DNA of 64,000 nucleotides from an uncultured Planctomycetota bacterium (GCA_902796885.1 CADBQY010000112.1:26639-90638); one strand, 5' to 3'; counted from the first letter of the stretch, positions 1-9,337 are shown. A program made the numbers and translations. Notes: generated by a model from the sequence alone, not told the origin.

Positions 1-861
1 ATTTGGTTTCCCCTCTACAACCAGGTGGGCGAGTATTTTTCCAAACCGCAACGTCCCGTCGTTGAAGAGTCTCAGAACGGCGCGTTTTACGACGGTCGGA
101 AAACGGGCTCTTCCCCGACGATGCGTTCTCAATCGGCCGATAGGGAAGAGTTTACGAAAATCTTGAATCGATGGGAGGATCTTTCGAGCCGTATCAAATT
201 TCCCCCGCCGCGGAACGAAAAAAACGGGGGGGCTTCGGTTCCGGCCGACGAGGGGGGGGCCGCGGCCGCGCCGGTTCCCGTTTCCGGCGAATCGGTCGAC
301 CTGCTTCTTTTCGGGGCGGCCGATAAGGTTCGGGACATCTTTCTGTTGATTCCGACTTCGAAGACGATCTCGCTCGCGCCGTTCCGGACGGTTCTCTCGA
401 TTTTTGCCGTACTGACGGCGGCGGCCATTCTGGTCGGAGGAGTTCGGGCGCTCAGGCTTGACCGCAGGAACGAGACGTCCCGCATGAGCGAAGAGCCCGA
501 AAGGGCAGCGGAGAGCGCCGAGACATCCGAGACGGACACGACGAAAACCGACGCGGAACTCGCCGACGAGGAAAAGACCGCTTCGTCGGCCGAGCCCGGT
601 TCGGGGGAGAGCGGGACGGGCGATCCCTCGAAACCGGAGGATTTTTCGATCGGGAACGGTTCCGCGGCGTCGTCGGGAGGAAACGGCGCGACTGTGTTGC
701 TCGGCGCCGATCCGGACCGGCCGAATTCGGGAAAACGCTCCCGCGTCGAGACGGTCGATCACCTTGTCATTGAAGAGACGCCGATACCGGCGCGGCCCGG
801 CGAAGAGACGAATCCGTCCGCCGGAACGGAAAACGGGAGTCAAAAAAGGGAAGAGGGTTAG
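1..861 (+). CDS. 3' part of an unrecognised single-pass membrane protein (partial)
   Basis: The reading frame is open from base 1, so the gene begins upstream of the window. A GTG at 25 is available but has no convincing ribosome site, and the codons before it read as ordinary coding sequence. The visible part has a hydrophilic stretch, one strong hydrophobic segment at about bases 388-450 (Val/Ala/Leu/Ile-rich, about 20 residues), then an acidic Ser/Thr/Glu/Gly-rich tail of about 130 residues that looks disordered. This gives a soluble domain, one membrane span and a charged tail. No family was recognised. Its TAG stop overlaps the stop of the convergent VWA gene by a few bases, so no separate terminator exists between them. 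Confidence 0.6.
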   Translation: MWFPLYNQVGEYFSKPQRPVVEESQNGAFYDGRKTGSSPTMRSQSADREEFTKILNRWEDLSSRIKFPPPRNEKNGGASVPADEGGAAAAPVPVSGESVDLLLFGAADKVRDIFLLIPTSKTISLAPFRTVLSIFAVLTAAAILVGGVRALRLDRRNETSRMSEEPERAAESAETSETDTTKTDAELADEEKTASSAEPGSGESGTGDPSKPEDFSIGNGSAASSGGNGATVLLGADPDRPNSGKRSRVETVDHLVIEETPIPARPGEETNPSAGTENGSQKREEG

Positions 862-3065
862 GCGCGTCCCCCCTTTTTTCGCAAAAGCCATTCGGCGCTT
901 AAAAGAACGACCCCCAGGGTAAAGAAGAACCAATTGTCACACAAGTCGCGGTGCGAACGGACCGTCTCGACCGCCGAATTTTTCTTCTCGCGCATCTCCT
1001 CGAAAAAGTCGGCCGGAGAGTCGGCGGCGATCGTCTTACCGCGTGTGATCTCGGCCAGCGACGCGAGAAGCGCCGTATCGGCGGCGGGATTTTCGAGTTC
1101 GCGGTGATTCTCCTTAACCAGGAATCGCCGCTTCTGGACGTTCTTCTTTCCGTTTTCGTTCACCTCAATCGAAAGAACGTATTCACCCGGCTGATCGGTG
1201 TGGGGAAAAAAGACGCGCCGATCCCGGTCAAGCTCGAGAGGAATCCGTTCCCCGCTGGGCGTGGCGACCGACGCGTCGAACGCGATCCCGTCGGCCGCTT
1301 GGGGACGATACGGCATATAGAGCGCCCTCGCCCGCGCGGGCTCACCCCGGTAGAGAACGGCGGCGTCCTGCTCGATTTCAAGTTCTCCCGGGGCCGGCAT
1401 ATCGCGTCCGGCGGCCCAGAGAATCAGCTGCCGCCAGAATGTTTCGAAGGCGGCTTTCTTTTCGCTCATCGCCCAGCGCCAGGTGGAGTCGGAAAGGAGA
1501 AGGGCGGAGCGTTGGCCGGTCGAATTGACCAAAAGGAGCGGAAACGTCTTTCCGTCCGGATCGGACGCGGCGAGGATCACTTCGGCGCCCGCTTTCTTTT
1601 CCGCGTGTTTTTGGTCGATTTGCCCGTTCAGATAGTCAAGATCGAGAATCGAATCGAGCGGAGGGAGCTCGTCCCAAATCCTTTTCGATTCCCCGCGTTC
1701 CGAAGCGAGACGGGCTAGGTAGTGCGAGCTTTCCCCCTCGGCGGGGGCGGCGCGCAGAGGGCGGCCGACGAATCCTTTTTCCGCGTTTTGGCGATCAAGC
1801 GTCGGGCCGGTTAGGACGATCGGAGAACGCGAAGCCAGAAAAGGGATTCGGGAAATGTTGTTTTCGGCGATCGAACCGAGCCCGGCCAGAAAAATAACGC
1901 CCGCGCCGTCGTCGAGTACTCTTTCGAGGTGCGCCCGCTGCGAAGGGTCGAGGTCGTCCGGATTGACGTCTCCGATCACGACCGCGCTGTATTTCTGCTT
2001 CTCGTCGGCCTTTTCGCCGTCGGGAAGACGGACGTAGTCGATGCTGATCTCCTGTTTCGCGTCAAGCGCCATGCGAATAAACTTGTCTTCGAATCGGCGG
2101 GTTCCTTCCAGGAAGAGAACCCGAAGATTCCCCTTCAAAAAGAGGGTGTACGCGTCGGCGACATTGTTCGAGGGGGCGATTTCCCCCGGCATGACGTCGG
2201 CCGAGACGGTTATCCGTTTCTGTCCCGGCTCTTCCGATGCGTAGACGAAACGATAGGGAACGGTTTGGTTTTCCGACGAGAGGCGGAATTCCTGCCGATC
2301 CGCCGGTTTTCCCTCGACCGAAAGGGTGAGCGAGATCGCCGTGTCCCGGTATCCCGAGACGCGCAGAAGCCCCTCGACGGCAATCTCGTTCCCGAGATAG
2401 GCACGTTCGGGAACCGCCGAAAGGGTGACGGCGATATCGCGCAGATCGGCGTCGTCGGCCGAACCGGTCGTGCACGGATAGATCGGCACGCCCGCCGCGC
2501 GCGCGGCGAGAGCGGCGTCCTGGGGAGCGAGAGAATCGGCGGTGCGCTGAGCGCCGTCCGATACGAGGAGGATTCCCAGGAGACGTTTTCCGGCGTAGCG
2601 GTCCAACACGTCTTTGATCGCTGCGCCGATTGCGGTCTCTTTTCCTGTCGGCTTGGCGGGGAGCGCCTCGTCTGGTTCCAGTGAGGTTGTCTTTTCGTCA
2701 AATCGAAAAAGAGCAAAGAGTGAATCGTCGCCGCCGCGGCGCGCTTCGCCGAGCGCTTCATTGACCGCATCGTAGCGTGCTCGGCCAGTCTGATCGGTGA
2801 TCGACATACTCTCGGAGGTGTCGAGGAGAACCGCCGCCGAAGCGGGAAGGCGAACCGTCACTTCGCGCATGAGTGAAGGACGGAAAAGGAGGAATGCGAA
2901 AATCAAGAGGAGAAGGACGCGCAATCCCCAAAGAACGGTTCGGCGTTTCGGAGGGAACGCGGGGTCTTTTCGAATCAAAAAGAAAAAGACAGCCGCCGCG
3001 GCCGTCCAAAGAAGGAACGCGACAGCTGTGCTCGAAAATATGGGGTGCAAGGCGAGTGAGTCCAT
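858..3065 (-). CDS. VWA-domain membrane protein with GATase1-like middle region
   Basis: 735 residues. Two N-terminal membrane spans (about 13-31 and 44-62) are followed by a von Willebrand A domain whose metal-site motif reads DTSES at 82-86, with a later SDGAQRT segment. The middle region (about 330-420) resembles the glutamine-amidotransferase-like fold often fused to VWA domains in planctomycetes, and a last hydrophobic segment lies at about 712-728. This is the build of membrane-anchored BatA-like or DUF1355-type proteins. By family it probably sits in the cytoplasmic membrane with the VWA domain outside; its partner is unknown. It starts 22 bases after the stop of the disordered repeat protein upstream, so the two are likely co-transcribed. 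The start ATG at 3065 is the only good one before the first span. Confidence 0.8.
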   Translation of the reverse strand: MDSLALHPIFSSTAVAFLLWTAAAAVFFFLIRKDPAFPPKRRTVLWGLRVLLLLIFAFLLFRPSLMREVTVRLPASAAVLLDTSESMSITDQTGRARYDAVNEALGEARRGGDDSLFALFRFDEKTTSLEPDEALPAKPTGKETAIGAAIKDVLDRYAGKRLLGILLVSDGAQRTADSLAPQDAALAARAAGVPIYPCTTGSADDADLRDIAVTLSAVPERAYLGNEIAVEGLLRVSGYRDTAISLTLSVEGKPADRQEFRLSSENQTVPYRFVYASEEPGQKRITVSADVMPGEIAPSNNVADAYTLFLKGNLRVLFLEGTRRFEDKFIRMALDAKQEISIDYVRLPDGEKADEKQKYSAVVIGDVNPDDLDPSQRAHLERVLDDGAGVIFLAGLGSIAENNISRIPFLASRSPIVLTGPTLDRQNAEKGFVGRPLRAAPAEGESSHYLARLASERGESKRIWDELPPLDSILDLDYLNGQIDQKHAEKKAGAEVILAASDPDGKTFPLLLVNSTGQRSALLLSDSTWRWAMSEKKAAFETFWRQLILWAAGRDMPAPGELEIEQDAAVLYRGEPARARALYMPYRPQAADGIAFDASVATPSGERIPLELDRDRRVFFPHTDQPGEYVLSIEVNENGKKNVQKRRFLVKENHRELENPAADTALLASLAEITRGKTIAADSPADFFEEMREKKNSAVETVRSHRDLCDNWFFFTLGVVLLSAEWLLRKKGGRA

Positions 3066-3087
3066 TCACACGTCTCCTGAGCCGGAT

Positions 3088-4557
3088 TTATCGGCGGCGG
3101 CGATCCCTTCCGTTTTTTGACGAGCCGCCATGCCGCGTTATATTTTCGTGAACGATATCGTCGATGGCGTCCCGCCAGGTGGGAAAGAGTTTCTCGTCGC
3201 TTTCGCGCGGCGGACGGCGTTCGTCGCGAGACGGACGCCGCGGGGCCTCCTCGCGAAAGTCATACATATCCCGCGCGTCGGCGGACGGTTCGTCCCACGC
3301 GAAACGTTCGTCGCGATCCTGACGCGGGGCTCGTTCTTCCCGTCGGGGACGCTCGTCGCGATCCTGCCGCGGGGCTCGTTCTTCCCGTCGGGGACGTTCG
3401 TCGCGATCCTGCCGCGGAGCGCGTTCCTCCCGCCGGGGGCGTTCGTCGCGATCCTGACGCGGGGCGCGTTCCTCCCGCCGGGGACGTTCGTCGCGATCCT
3501 GACGCGGGGCGCGTTCCTCCCGCCGGGGACGTTCGTCGCGATCCTGACGCGGGGCGCGTTCTTCCCGCCGGGGCTGTTCGTCGCGATCCTGCCGCGGCCG
3601 TTCGGCACGGGGAGAAGCGGTGTTTGTCTTTTCCGATTTCGGTTCGGGTTCCTTTTTACGCGAGGTGAAACCGAGTTCCGGTTCGTCGGGGATTCCCCAG
3701 AAATCGTTGTCCTCAATCGTCGCGGCATGAACCGGTTCGGCCGGTTCCTTGGCATCTTCGGCTCCGAAGAGGGAGGCGAACTTTTCTTCAGCCTCTTCGC
3801 GGGAGATTTTGGAATCCTTTTTTGCCGGCGTTTTCTTTTTCGGGGCCGGCCCGTCAAACAGTTCGAACGCCTCTTCCGGCGCGGACTCTTCCGGCGCCTC
3901 TTCGGCGGCGGAGCCCTCGGCGGGGGTGTCGCGCCTCGGGGGTCGTCCCCAAGAGACGTCGAGCGTCTCTTCAATATCCCAGACGAATTCGTCGGCGGCT
4001 TCTTGGACGGTCTCTTTTTTTGCCGGTTGAACCGTTGACTCTTCGCTCTTCTTGGCGCGGGCGGCGCGGCGTTTTTTTGTCGGCTTTTCTTCAGGTTCGG
4101 CGGCTTGAGCCGCCTCTTCTTCGGAGAGTTCGGCGATTCGCTCTTCGATCTGGCTGGCGATTTCGCGGAACGGCTCTTTTGCCTTTTCGACAATCGCCTC
4201 GGCGATCTTTTCACGCTTGGCGCGCTGGGTTTCCCGCGCTTTTTTCTCTTCGGCGGCTACCGCTTTTTCGACAAGACCCTTTTCGGGTTTTCGGTTGCGG
4301 CGGTTTTTCTTTTCGTTGGACTCATCGGCGCCGACGGTCAGGTTGACGGGCGAGTCGGCGGCGTCGAACGAGTCGAGGAGGGTTTTTTCCAGGGGCGGGG
4401 CGGCTTTCTCTTTTTTGGCCGTCCGTTTACGCGCAGTGGACGCCTTCGCGCGGCTCTTCGACGGTTTCGCGTCGGTTTCTTCTGCGGGTGTTATTTCTAC
4501 GTTTTCTTCGAGCGACGAGACGAGATCTCCCCAATGTTCCTTATTCTTCTTGGCCAT
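3088..4557 (-). CDS. Highly charged, disordered repeat protein of unknown function
   Basis: 489 residues. The start is set at 4557, not at the in-frame ATG at 4581, because an AGGA ribosome site lies just before it and the N-terminus MAKKNKEHWGDLVSSLEE looks natural. The first 300 residues alternate Lys/Arg-rich and Glu/Ala-rich stretches with no hydrophobic core. Next comes a run of six 15-residue repeats rich in Arg, Glu, Asp, Gln and Pro (units like RPRREERAPRQDRDE). The C-terminus has a short, possibly folded motif TWRDAIDDIVHENITRH before a basic tail. Similar W-x-x-AI-x-x-I tails occur in planctomycete proteins as far as I recall, but I cannot name a family. The basic RD/RE repeats would suit RNA or nucleic-acid binding; that is inference. 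It is followed 22 bases later by the VWA gene. Confidence 0.7.
   Translation of the reverse strand: MAKKNKEHWGDLVSSLEENVEITPAEETDAKPSKSRAKASTARKRTAKKEKAAPPLEKTLLDSFDAADSPVNLTVGADESNEKKNRRNRKPEKGLVEKAVAAEEKKARETQRAKREKIAEAIVEKAKEPFREIASQIEERIAELSEEEAAQAAEPEEKPTKKRRAARAKKSEESTVQPAKKETVQEAADEFVWDIEETLDVSWGRPPRRDTPAEGSAAEEAPEESAPEEAFELFDGPAPKKKTPAKKDSKISREEAEEKFASLFGAEDAKEPAEPVHAATIEDNDFWGIPDEPELGFTSRKKEPEPKSEKTNTASPRAERPRQDRDEQPRREERAPRQDRDERPRREERAPRQDRDERPRREERAPRQDRDERPRREERAPRQDRDERPRREERAPRQDRDERPRREERAPRQDRDERFAWDEPSADARDMYDFREEAPRRPSRDERRPPRESDEKLFPTWRDAIDDIVHENITRHGGSSKNGRDRRRR
3307..3600. repeat. 45-bp tandem repeat inside the disordered protein gene
   Basis: Six near-perfect 45-bp units begin at 3307, 3352, 3397, 3442, 3487 and 3532, followed by a partial unit from 3577. 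Each unit holds the core TTCGTCGCGATCCTG on the + strand. The period is a multiple of three, so copy-number changes would keep the host gene in frame. Neighbouring units differ by single substitutions, mostly synonymous or conservative. Confidence 0.93.
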
Positions 4558-4689
4558 ATCGATCCTAATGTTACGTAACAAACCTATGCGGCGCGATGGA
4601 CTATGTTATACCCGAACCCCTTTTTAACCCCGGACAGACCCGAGAAGAAGCGGGGAGGACCGGGTTCGCCGCAAGCGGGAGCTTTCGGG

Positions 4690-4778
4690 AAGCGCCTTCG
4701 GGAACAAGGTCTTGGAAAACGGAAGGCGCGGGACAGACCTTGCTCACCCCATTATAATAACATCTCACGCAAATTAAA
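4690..4778 (-). promoter_or_regulatory. Promoter and pseudoknot-capable leader upstream of the repeat-protein gene
   Basis: This is the main content of the 380-base gap 4558-4939. On the minus strand TTTAAT (4778-4773) and TATAAT (4756-4751) are 16 bases apart and would start a transcript near 4744. The first 55 bases contain two perfect 8-bp pairings that interlock: 4742-4735 with 4712-4705, and 4729-4722 with 4699-4692. The order a-b-a'-b' fits an H-type pseudoknot or two mutually exclusive stems. Transcription would continue for about 190 bases to the ATG at 4557 with no T-run in between. A second TATAAC-like hexamer at 4610-4605 could be a proximal promoter. No known riboswitch was recognised. 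Confidence 0.45.
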
Positions 4779-4871
4779 AGGAGTAAATTTAAAAAAATGG
4801 GAGAATCGGCGGATCGGAGACGATCTTATCGATTTTTCCGATTAAGAAACGTCTCTCTTCGACCGAACCGC

Positions 4872-4916
4872 AAAAAAACGCGGAACCCCCCGATATCGAA
4901 GAGTTTCGCGTTTTTT
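4872..4916 (-). terminator. Intrinsic terminator after the giant surface-protein gene
   Basis: A 14-15 bp stem (AAAAAAACGCGGAAC with its near-complement at 4903-4916, one G-T pair) surrounds a 17-base loop. T-runs lie on both strands, so it can work in either direction. It lies just after the stop of the minus-strand gene at 4940. Confidence 0.8.
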
Positions 4917-4939
4917 ATCAGGCGACCGTCATTTTCCGG

Positions 4940-7900
4940 TCAGATGTCCGTCGAGATCGTTTCGGCCTGGATCGTCTCGTTGTCGGGCCGATAGACCGAG
5001 AATTCGTCGGTACCGTCGCCGTCGAAGTCGCCGACGACCGGCTGATCGCCCGCGCGGCCGAACTCGAACGTCTTGTCGGGCTTGTGGTCGCCGTTGGTGT
5101 CGAGGGTCCAGCGGCCGCTTTCGAAGAGACCGACCTCGTCGATGCCGTCGCCGTTGAAGTCGCCGACAACCGGAATGCTTTCTTTCGAGCCGAAACCGCG
5201 GATTTCGACATCTCCTTCGTCCCATTTGCCGTTTCCGTTGACGTCAAGACGCCATGTGCCATTGTTGTAGACACCGACCTTTGTGACGCCGTCGCCGTTC
5301 CAGTCGCCCGTCACGCCGCGGTCCCCTTCATGACCATATTCGAAGACGTGGTCGATCAAATCGACGCGTGCGTCGCCGGTCGCCGACTGGCGGAGGGTGC
5401 GGACTTCGACCTCCACATCCTGATAGTCGGGGGGCAAGTTTTTCGGACGCGAGACGTTCCGGAACGTGTTCGGGTTCTTCGCCGCCGGAAGTCCGGCTTC
5501 GATATCCATTGCCAGCTCGTCGCCGACCCAGCGCGGACCGAAGATACCGATGTCGGTCTTCCCGTCGCCGTCCCAGTCGCCGGTCACCGGCTGGTCTTTC
5601 GCTTTGCCGCCGAGTTCGGCGAAGAGATCCTCGTCGTCCCAGGAGCCGTTCCCGTTCAGATCGAGATACCACATTCCGTTGACATAGAAACCGACTTCGT
5701 CCTGACCGTCGCCGTTCCAGTCGCCCGAGACGGCGACCGCGCCGTCGGCCCCGATCCGGTATTTCGCCAGCTCGCCGCTCGAACGCATCACGATCCACTG
5801 GCCGCGGTTCATCTCTTCGGCCGAGAGGGAGACAAGCGTGTAGCCGTCGCGGTTAAACATGCCGCGGTAGCCGGCCACCGAGGTGAACCCGTCGATCGAC
5901 CGCGGATACCCGCCGTTGATCACCGAAAGGTGCCACGCGTACGGCGAGGTCAGACCGCCGCCGCCTCCGTAACGGACTTCCGAGACCGGCGCGGGCGCCA
6001 CGCCGTCGGGCAGGTAATTGAACGGCGAAGTCGGGCCGCCGTAAGTGCGGGCCGGCAGTAAGAGCGGAATCGGCGTTTCGGTCTGATAGTGCGGGGTCGG
6101 AGTCGGCGGATCCGGGGTCGGGATATTTTCGTAGAAGTTGTACTGGACGCCGTCCTGGTCGCCCGGCTTGTTGTGCGCGTCGTCCCACGGAATGGTGATG
6201 GACGAAAGGACGCGAGTCGCGGACTTGCCGATTTTTTCACCGTTGAAATTCCCGACCGCTTCGCCGACATGGGTGTAGACGGCGGAGAGGTCTTCTTCGA
6301 TGACCGAGTACGTCTTGTTGACCGTAAGATTACCGAAGTAGTAGTAGCCGGACAGATCGGTTTTCTGGGTGATCGTGGCTCCGTCTTCCATCACGAGGGT
6401 GATCGTCACGTCCGAGATCGGAACCTGGCCGGTCGTCACATCATAGACGTAACCGGAGATCGATCCGTATTTGATTTCACCGAAGTTGTACTGAACTCCG
6501 GTGTTCCCTTCCCAGGTCAGCGCGATCTCTTCCAAGATGCGGCTGTCGTCTTCGGCCCACGATTCGGTCACAAGGGCGCCGGTTTCCACGCCGTTGATCG
6601 TGCCGACGTTGTTCGAGCGGTTCTTGTATTCGGTCGGCTGGACTTCGTGAACGGCGTATTCCTCGTTGATGTCAAGATTGTCGAAGATGTAGTAGCCGTT
6701 GGCGTCGGTTTTGGTGCTGGTGACGAACTCGTAGTCCACACCGTCCCACTTGTACAGCTCGATTGTCACGCCGGAAATCGGCGCGTCGCCGGTGTCTTTA
6801 ACGCCGCTGTCGTTCCGGTCCTGATAGACGTAACCGGAGATCGAGCCCAAGATCGTCTCGCCGAAATCGTAATGAACGCCGGTCTCGCCGGGTTTCCACG
6901 CCGACTTGTCGGCGGCGTTCAGATTGACGTCGAACACGCGGACGTCGTCGCCGTAATCGGTCATGGCGACGATCGAGCCGAGCGTCTGGTCGTTGAACGA
7001 ACCGACCGTGTTCGTCTTGTTGACATACCCGTCCGGCTGAACTTCGTGAACGTAGTACTCGCCGTCGACGTCGAGGTTTTTAAACTCGTAATACCCCGCC
7101 GCGTCGGTGTTGACCGACGTGATGTAGACCAGCTGTGTTCCGACCCGTTTGTAGAGTTCGACGCGTGTGTTGGAAATCGGCACGTCGCCGACCGAGAAGG
7201 TGTCGCTCGAATCGCGGTCTTCGTAGACGTAGCCGGAGATATTCACGCGGTTTTCGCCGAAATTATATTGAATTCCGCTTTCGTTCCAGCCGTAGCCGGG
7301 TCGGGCCGTCAGGTCGATGACGAACAGGCGGCTGTCGTCGCCGTAGGAATCGAGCTTCCGAATCTCGCCGTAGGTCGCGCCGCTGATCGTGCCGATGTTG
7401 TTCGTGGCGTTCAGGTAACTCGACGGCTGGACTTCGTGAATGTAGTAGACGCGGTTCAGGTCGAGTTCGGTGAACTCGTAGTATCCGGCGGCGTCGGTCT
7501 TGGTCGTTCCGATCAGAGTCAGGCTTCCGCCGGTCTCTTCGTAGAGCTCGATCGTGACGCCGCCGATCCGCGCGTCGCCGGCGGTCATCGTGGTGCTGTA
7601 GTCGAGGTCTTCGTAGACGTGGCCGGAGACCGAGAAGAGTTTCACTTCACCGAAATTGTTTTCGATTCCGTGCTCGAACGGATTGATGTTGATCCCTTCG
7701 ATCGTGCGGATGTCGGCCGAAAAGTTCGGGTCGGCGACGACCGCGCCGCGGACGTCGGTCGGACCCAGGACGTACCCGGCGGTGTTTTGGGCGTCGAAAT
7801 AGCCGGACGGTTGGGTTTCGTGCAGCGCGTAGGTGGCGCCCCGTTCGAGGTTCAGGAAGTAGTAGCTTCCGTCGGCGGCAGTCCGCGTGCTCCGCTGATA

Positions 7901-9274
7901 GACGTAGACGCCGTCGACCAGTTTGTAGAGCTCGACCGAGACGTTGGCGATTCCGATATCGCCGCCGTTGAAGACGCCGTCGAGATTTCGGTCTTCGTAG
8001 ACGTTCCCGGCGATCGTTCCCCAGAGGACCTTGCCGAAGTTGTTCTGAATGGACGACGAGCCGCCGACCAGGTATTCGGTCGTCAGGAGGAGCGGGTCGG
8101 GACTGACCGGATTGTTCTGCGCGCGGGCGCACTTGTCATAGTAGTAGACGTCCTCGCCGTAAACTTCGCCGTAATAGATGTCGGATTCGCAGACGACCTG
8201 ATACGTGCCCGGCAGGAGATCGGTGAACTCGTAGTAGCCGTTCCGGTCGGTTTTCGTGGTCAGTACTTTGCCATCTTTGGCGTAGGGGGTGAAGACGCCG
8301 TCGTCGTTGAGGTGGTAGAGCGTCATTTCGACGCCGGAGAGCGCGTAGTCGCCGTCTTCGGGGCGGTAATAGCAGTCCCAGACGACGTCGGCGTAGACAT
8401 AACCGGAGATATCGACCGGTTTGGGGGTCAGCGGAATCGTTTCCATAACGCCGGTGGTGTTCAGACCGCCGTCGGTGAACGGATTGTCGCAGATATCGTC
8501 GACGATGTCGAGCCGTCCGTCGATCACGTAGACGTCTTTGTAGAAGAGCGAGGTGTCGAGCGGCATATACTGATCGGCGGTGAACTTCGCGGTGAAGTTC
8601 ACGCCGGCGTATTCCATCTCGATCCCCTCGAAGTTCGATTTGGTGTAATACGTATTCCCCGCCGCGTTGACGAAGTCGACGTCGACCTCAAAGACGAGTT
8701 TCTTGCCGGCGGTAAAGACGTTGTTGTGGAACTGGATCGTCAGCGAGGTCGCGCCGTCGCCGATCTTGTCGGTGTGCCCGTCGGCGTAGGTGAAGAAGTA
8801 GTCGAAATCGCCGGCTTTGATGTCGCTCAGCGGCGAGACGACGAACGGGTCGTGTCCGGTGTCGTAGTTTCCGCCGTTCGGTTCGGCCGCGGTGGTGTCG
8901 AAGAAGGCGTAGGTGCCGCCGTCGCTGTAGCCGAGTTCGAAGGTCACCTCCTGCATGGCCAGCGAGGGGTCCGCGACGTTGGTGACGTAACTCACGTAGA
9001 AGCGGTCGCCCATTTCGATATCTTCGTTCTGCTCGAGGATCACCCCTCCCAGAGTCATCGTGGTGTCGACCGCCAACAGCTCGCGGCGTTCGAGCTCTTC
9101 AACGCGGCAAAGACGGTTCATTTTCACGGGGTTTGCCTTTTTACGGAGAAACCGTTTCCGCTCGCAGAGCGGCGAGGCGGTCTCAAGGGAGACCGGCTCG
9201 GGTTCCGGCTCGGGAACGATGGTCAGGACGGATTCGTGTTTGCGACCGCGGCGGAATAAATCAATAAAACTCAC
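4940..9274 (-). CDS. Giant secreted surface protein: LEPR-XLL-type N-terminus, six SdrD-B-like domains, FG-GAP/VCBS-like repeats
   Basis: 1444 residues. The GTG start at 9274 is supported by a GAGG site seven bases upstream. The N-terminus holds RVEELERRELLA at 57-68, the planctomycete LEPR-XLL type sorting/secretion motif. A cohesin-like or adhesion domain of about 210 residues follows. Six SdrD B-like Ig modules then run from about 290 to 1075, each opening with a segment like ISGYVYEDRD and carrying TDANGYYxFxNLD. The C-terminal third has several calcium-type repeats of the DWNGDGxDExGxY kind, as in FG-GAP/VCBS or integrin-like propellers. By family it is an exported, calcium-stabilised adhesive or matrix protein. 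It follows the WD40 gene on the same strand by 63 bases and ends at a strong terminator. No catalytic domain was seen. Confidence 0.88.
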   Translation of the reverse strand: MSFIDLFRRGRKHESVLTIVPEPEPEPVSLETASPLCERKRFLRKKANPVKMNRLCRVEELERRELLAVDTTMTLGGVILEQNEDIEMGDRFYVSYVTNVADPSLAMQEVTFELGYSDGGTYAFFDTTAAEPNGGNYDTGHDPFVVSPLSDIKAGDFDYFFTYADGHTDKIGDGATSLTIQFHNNVFTAGKKLVFEVDVDFVNAAGNTYYTKSNFEGIEMEYAGVNFTAKFTADQYMPLDTSLFYKDVYVIDGRLDIVDDICDNPFTDGGLNTTGVMETIPLTPKPVDISGYVYADVVWDCYYRPEDGDYALSGVEMTLYHLNDDGVFTPYAKDGKVLTTKTDRNGYYEFTDLLPGTYQVVCESDIYYGEVYGEDVYYYDKCARAQNNPVSPDPLLLTTEYLVGGSSSIQNNFGKVLWGTIAGNVYEDRNLDGVFNGGDIGIANVSVELYKLVDGVYVYQRSTRTAADGSYYFLNLERGATYALHETQPSGYFDAQNTAGYVLGPTDVRGAVVADPNFSADIRTIEGININPFEHGIENNFGEVKLFSVSGHVYEDLDYSTTMTAGDARIGGVTIELYEETGGSLTLIGTTKTDAAGYYEFTELDLNRVYYIHEVQPSSYLNATNNIGTISGATYGEIRKLDSYGDDSRLFVIDLTARPGYGWNESGIQYNFGENRVNISGYVYEDRDSSDTFSVGDVPISNTRVELYKRVGTQLVYITSVNTDAAGYYEFKNLDVDGEYYVHEVQPDGYVNKTNTVGSFNDQTLGSIVAMTDYGDDVRVFDVNLNAADKSAWKPGETGVHYDFGETILGSISGYVYQDRNDSGVKDTGDAPISGVTIELYKWDGVDYEFVTSTKTDANGYYIFDNLDINEEYAVHEVQPTEYKNRSNNVGTINGVETGALVTESWAEDDSRILEEIALTWEGNTGVQYNFGEIKYGSISGYVYDVTTGQVPISDVTITLVMEDGATITQKTDLSGYYYFGNLTVNKTYSVIEEDLSAVYTHVGEAVGNFNGEKIGKSATRVLSSITIPWDDAHNKPGDQDGVQYNFYENIPTPDPPTPTPHYQTETPIPLLLPARTYGGPTSPFNYLPDGVAPAPVSEVRYGGGGGLTSPYAWHLSVINGGYPRSIDGFTSVAGYRGMFNRDGYTLVSLSAEEMNRGQWIVMRSSGELAKYRIGADGAVAVSGDWNGDGQDEVGFYVNGMWYLDLNGNGSWDDEDLFAELGGKAKDQPVTGDWDGDGKTDIGIFGPRWVGDELAMDIEAGLPAAKNPNTFRNVSRPKNLPPDYQDVEVEVRTLRQSATGDARVDLIDHVFEYGHEGDRGVTGDWNGDGVTKVGVYNNGTWRLDVNGNGKWDEGDVEIRGFGSKESIPVVGDFNGDGIDEVGLFESGRWTLDTNGDHKPDKTFEFGRAGDQPVVGDFDGDGTDEFSVYRPDNETIQAETISTDI

Positions 9275-9300
9275 GGCTGAACCTCTTTTTTATAAAAATT

Positions 9301-9314
9301 TTTCAGATCTGAAA
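9301..9314. promoter_or_regulatory. 14-bp perfect palindrome TTTCAGATCTGAAA
   Basis: A perfect palindrome in an A/T-rich stretch sits in the 63-base gap between the WD40 gene and the giant surface-protein gene, about 27 bases before the latter's start. It could be an operator or a weak RNA hairpin. No flanking -10/-35 pair with normal spacing was found. Confidence 0.35.
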
Positions 9315-9337
9315 TTTCTGCCAACTTCTAAACGGTT

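Noticed and set aside
3307..3600. Regular 45-bp repeats considered as a CRISPR array
   Set aside because: There are no unique spacers; units are directly joined, in frame and translated.
4690..4745. Structured leader considered as SRP RNA, tmRNA or RNase P RNA
   Set aside because: The GGAAGGxAGCAG loop of SRP RNA, the tRNA-like ends of tmRNA and the conserved RNase P motifs are absent, and the element is too short for the last two.
4797..4994. A 65-codon + strand frame with AAGGAG upstream and TATAAT near 4753
   Set aside because: It runs through the terminator 4872-4916 and into the end of the giant surface-protein gene. The TATAAT is better used by the minus strand, and the protein has no family look.
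6089..9259. A 1056-codon open frame on the + strand opposite the giant surface-protein gene
   Set aside because: It mirrors the codon register of the minus-strand gene, has no ribosome site, and its protein shows Arg/Val/Asp periodicity typical of antisense frames in high-GC DNA. The minus frame has clear domains.
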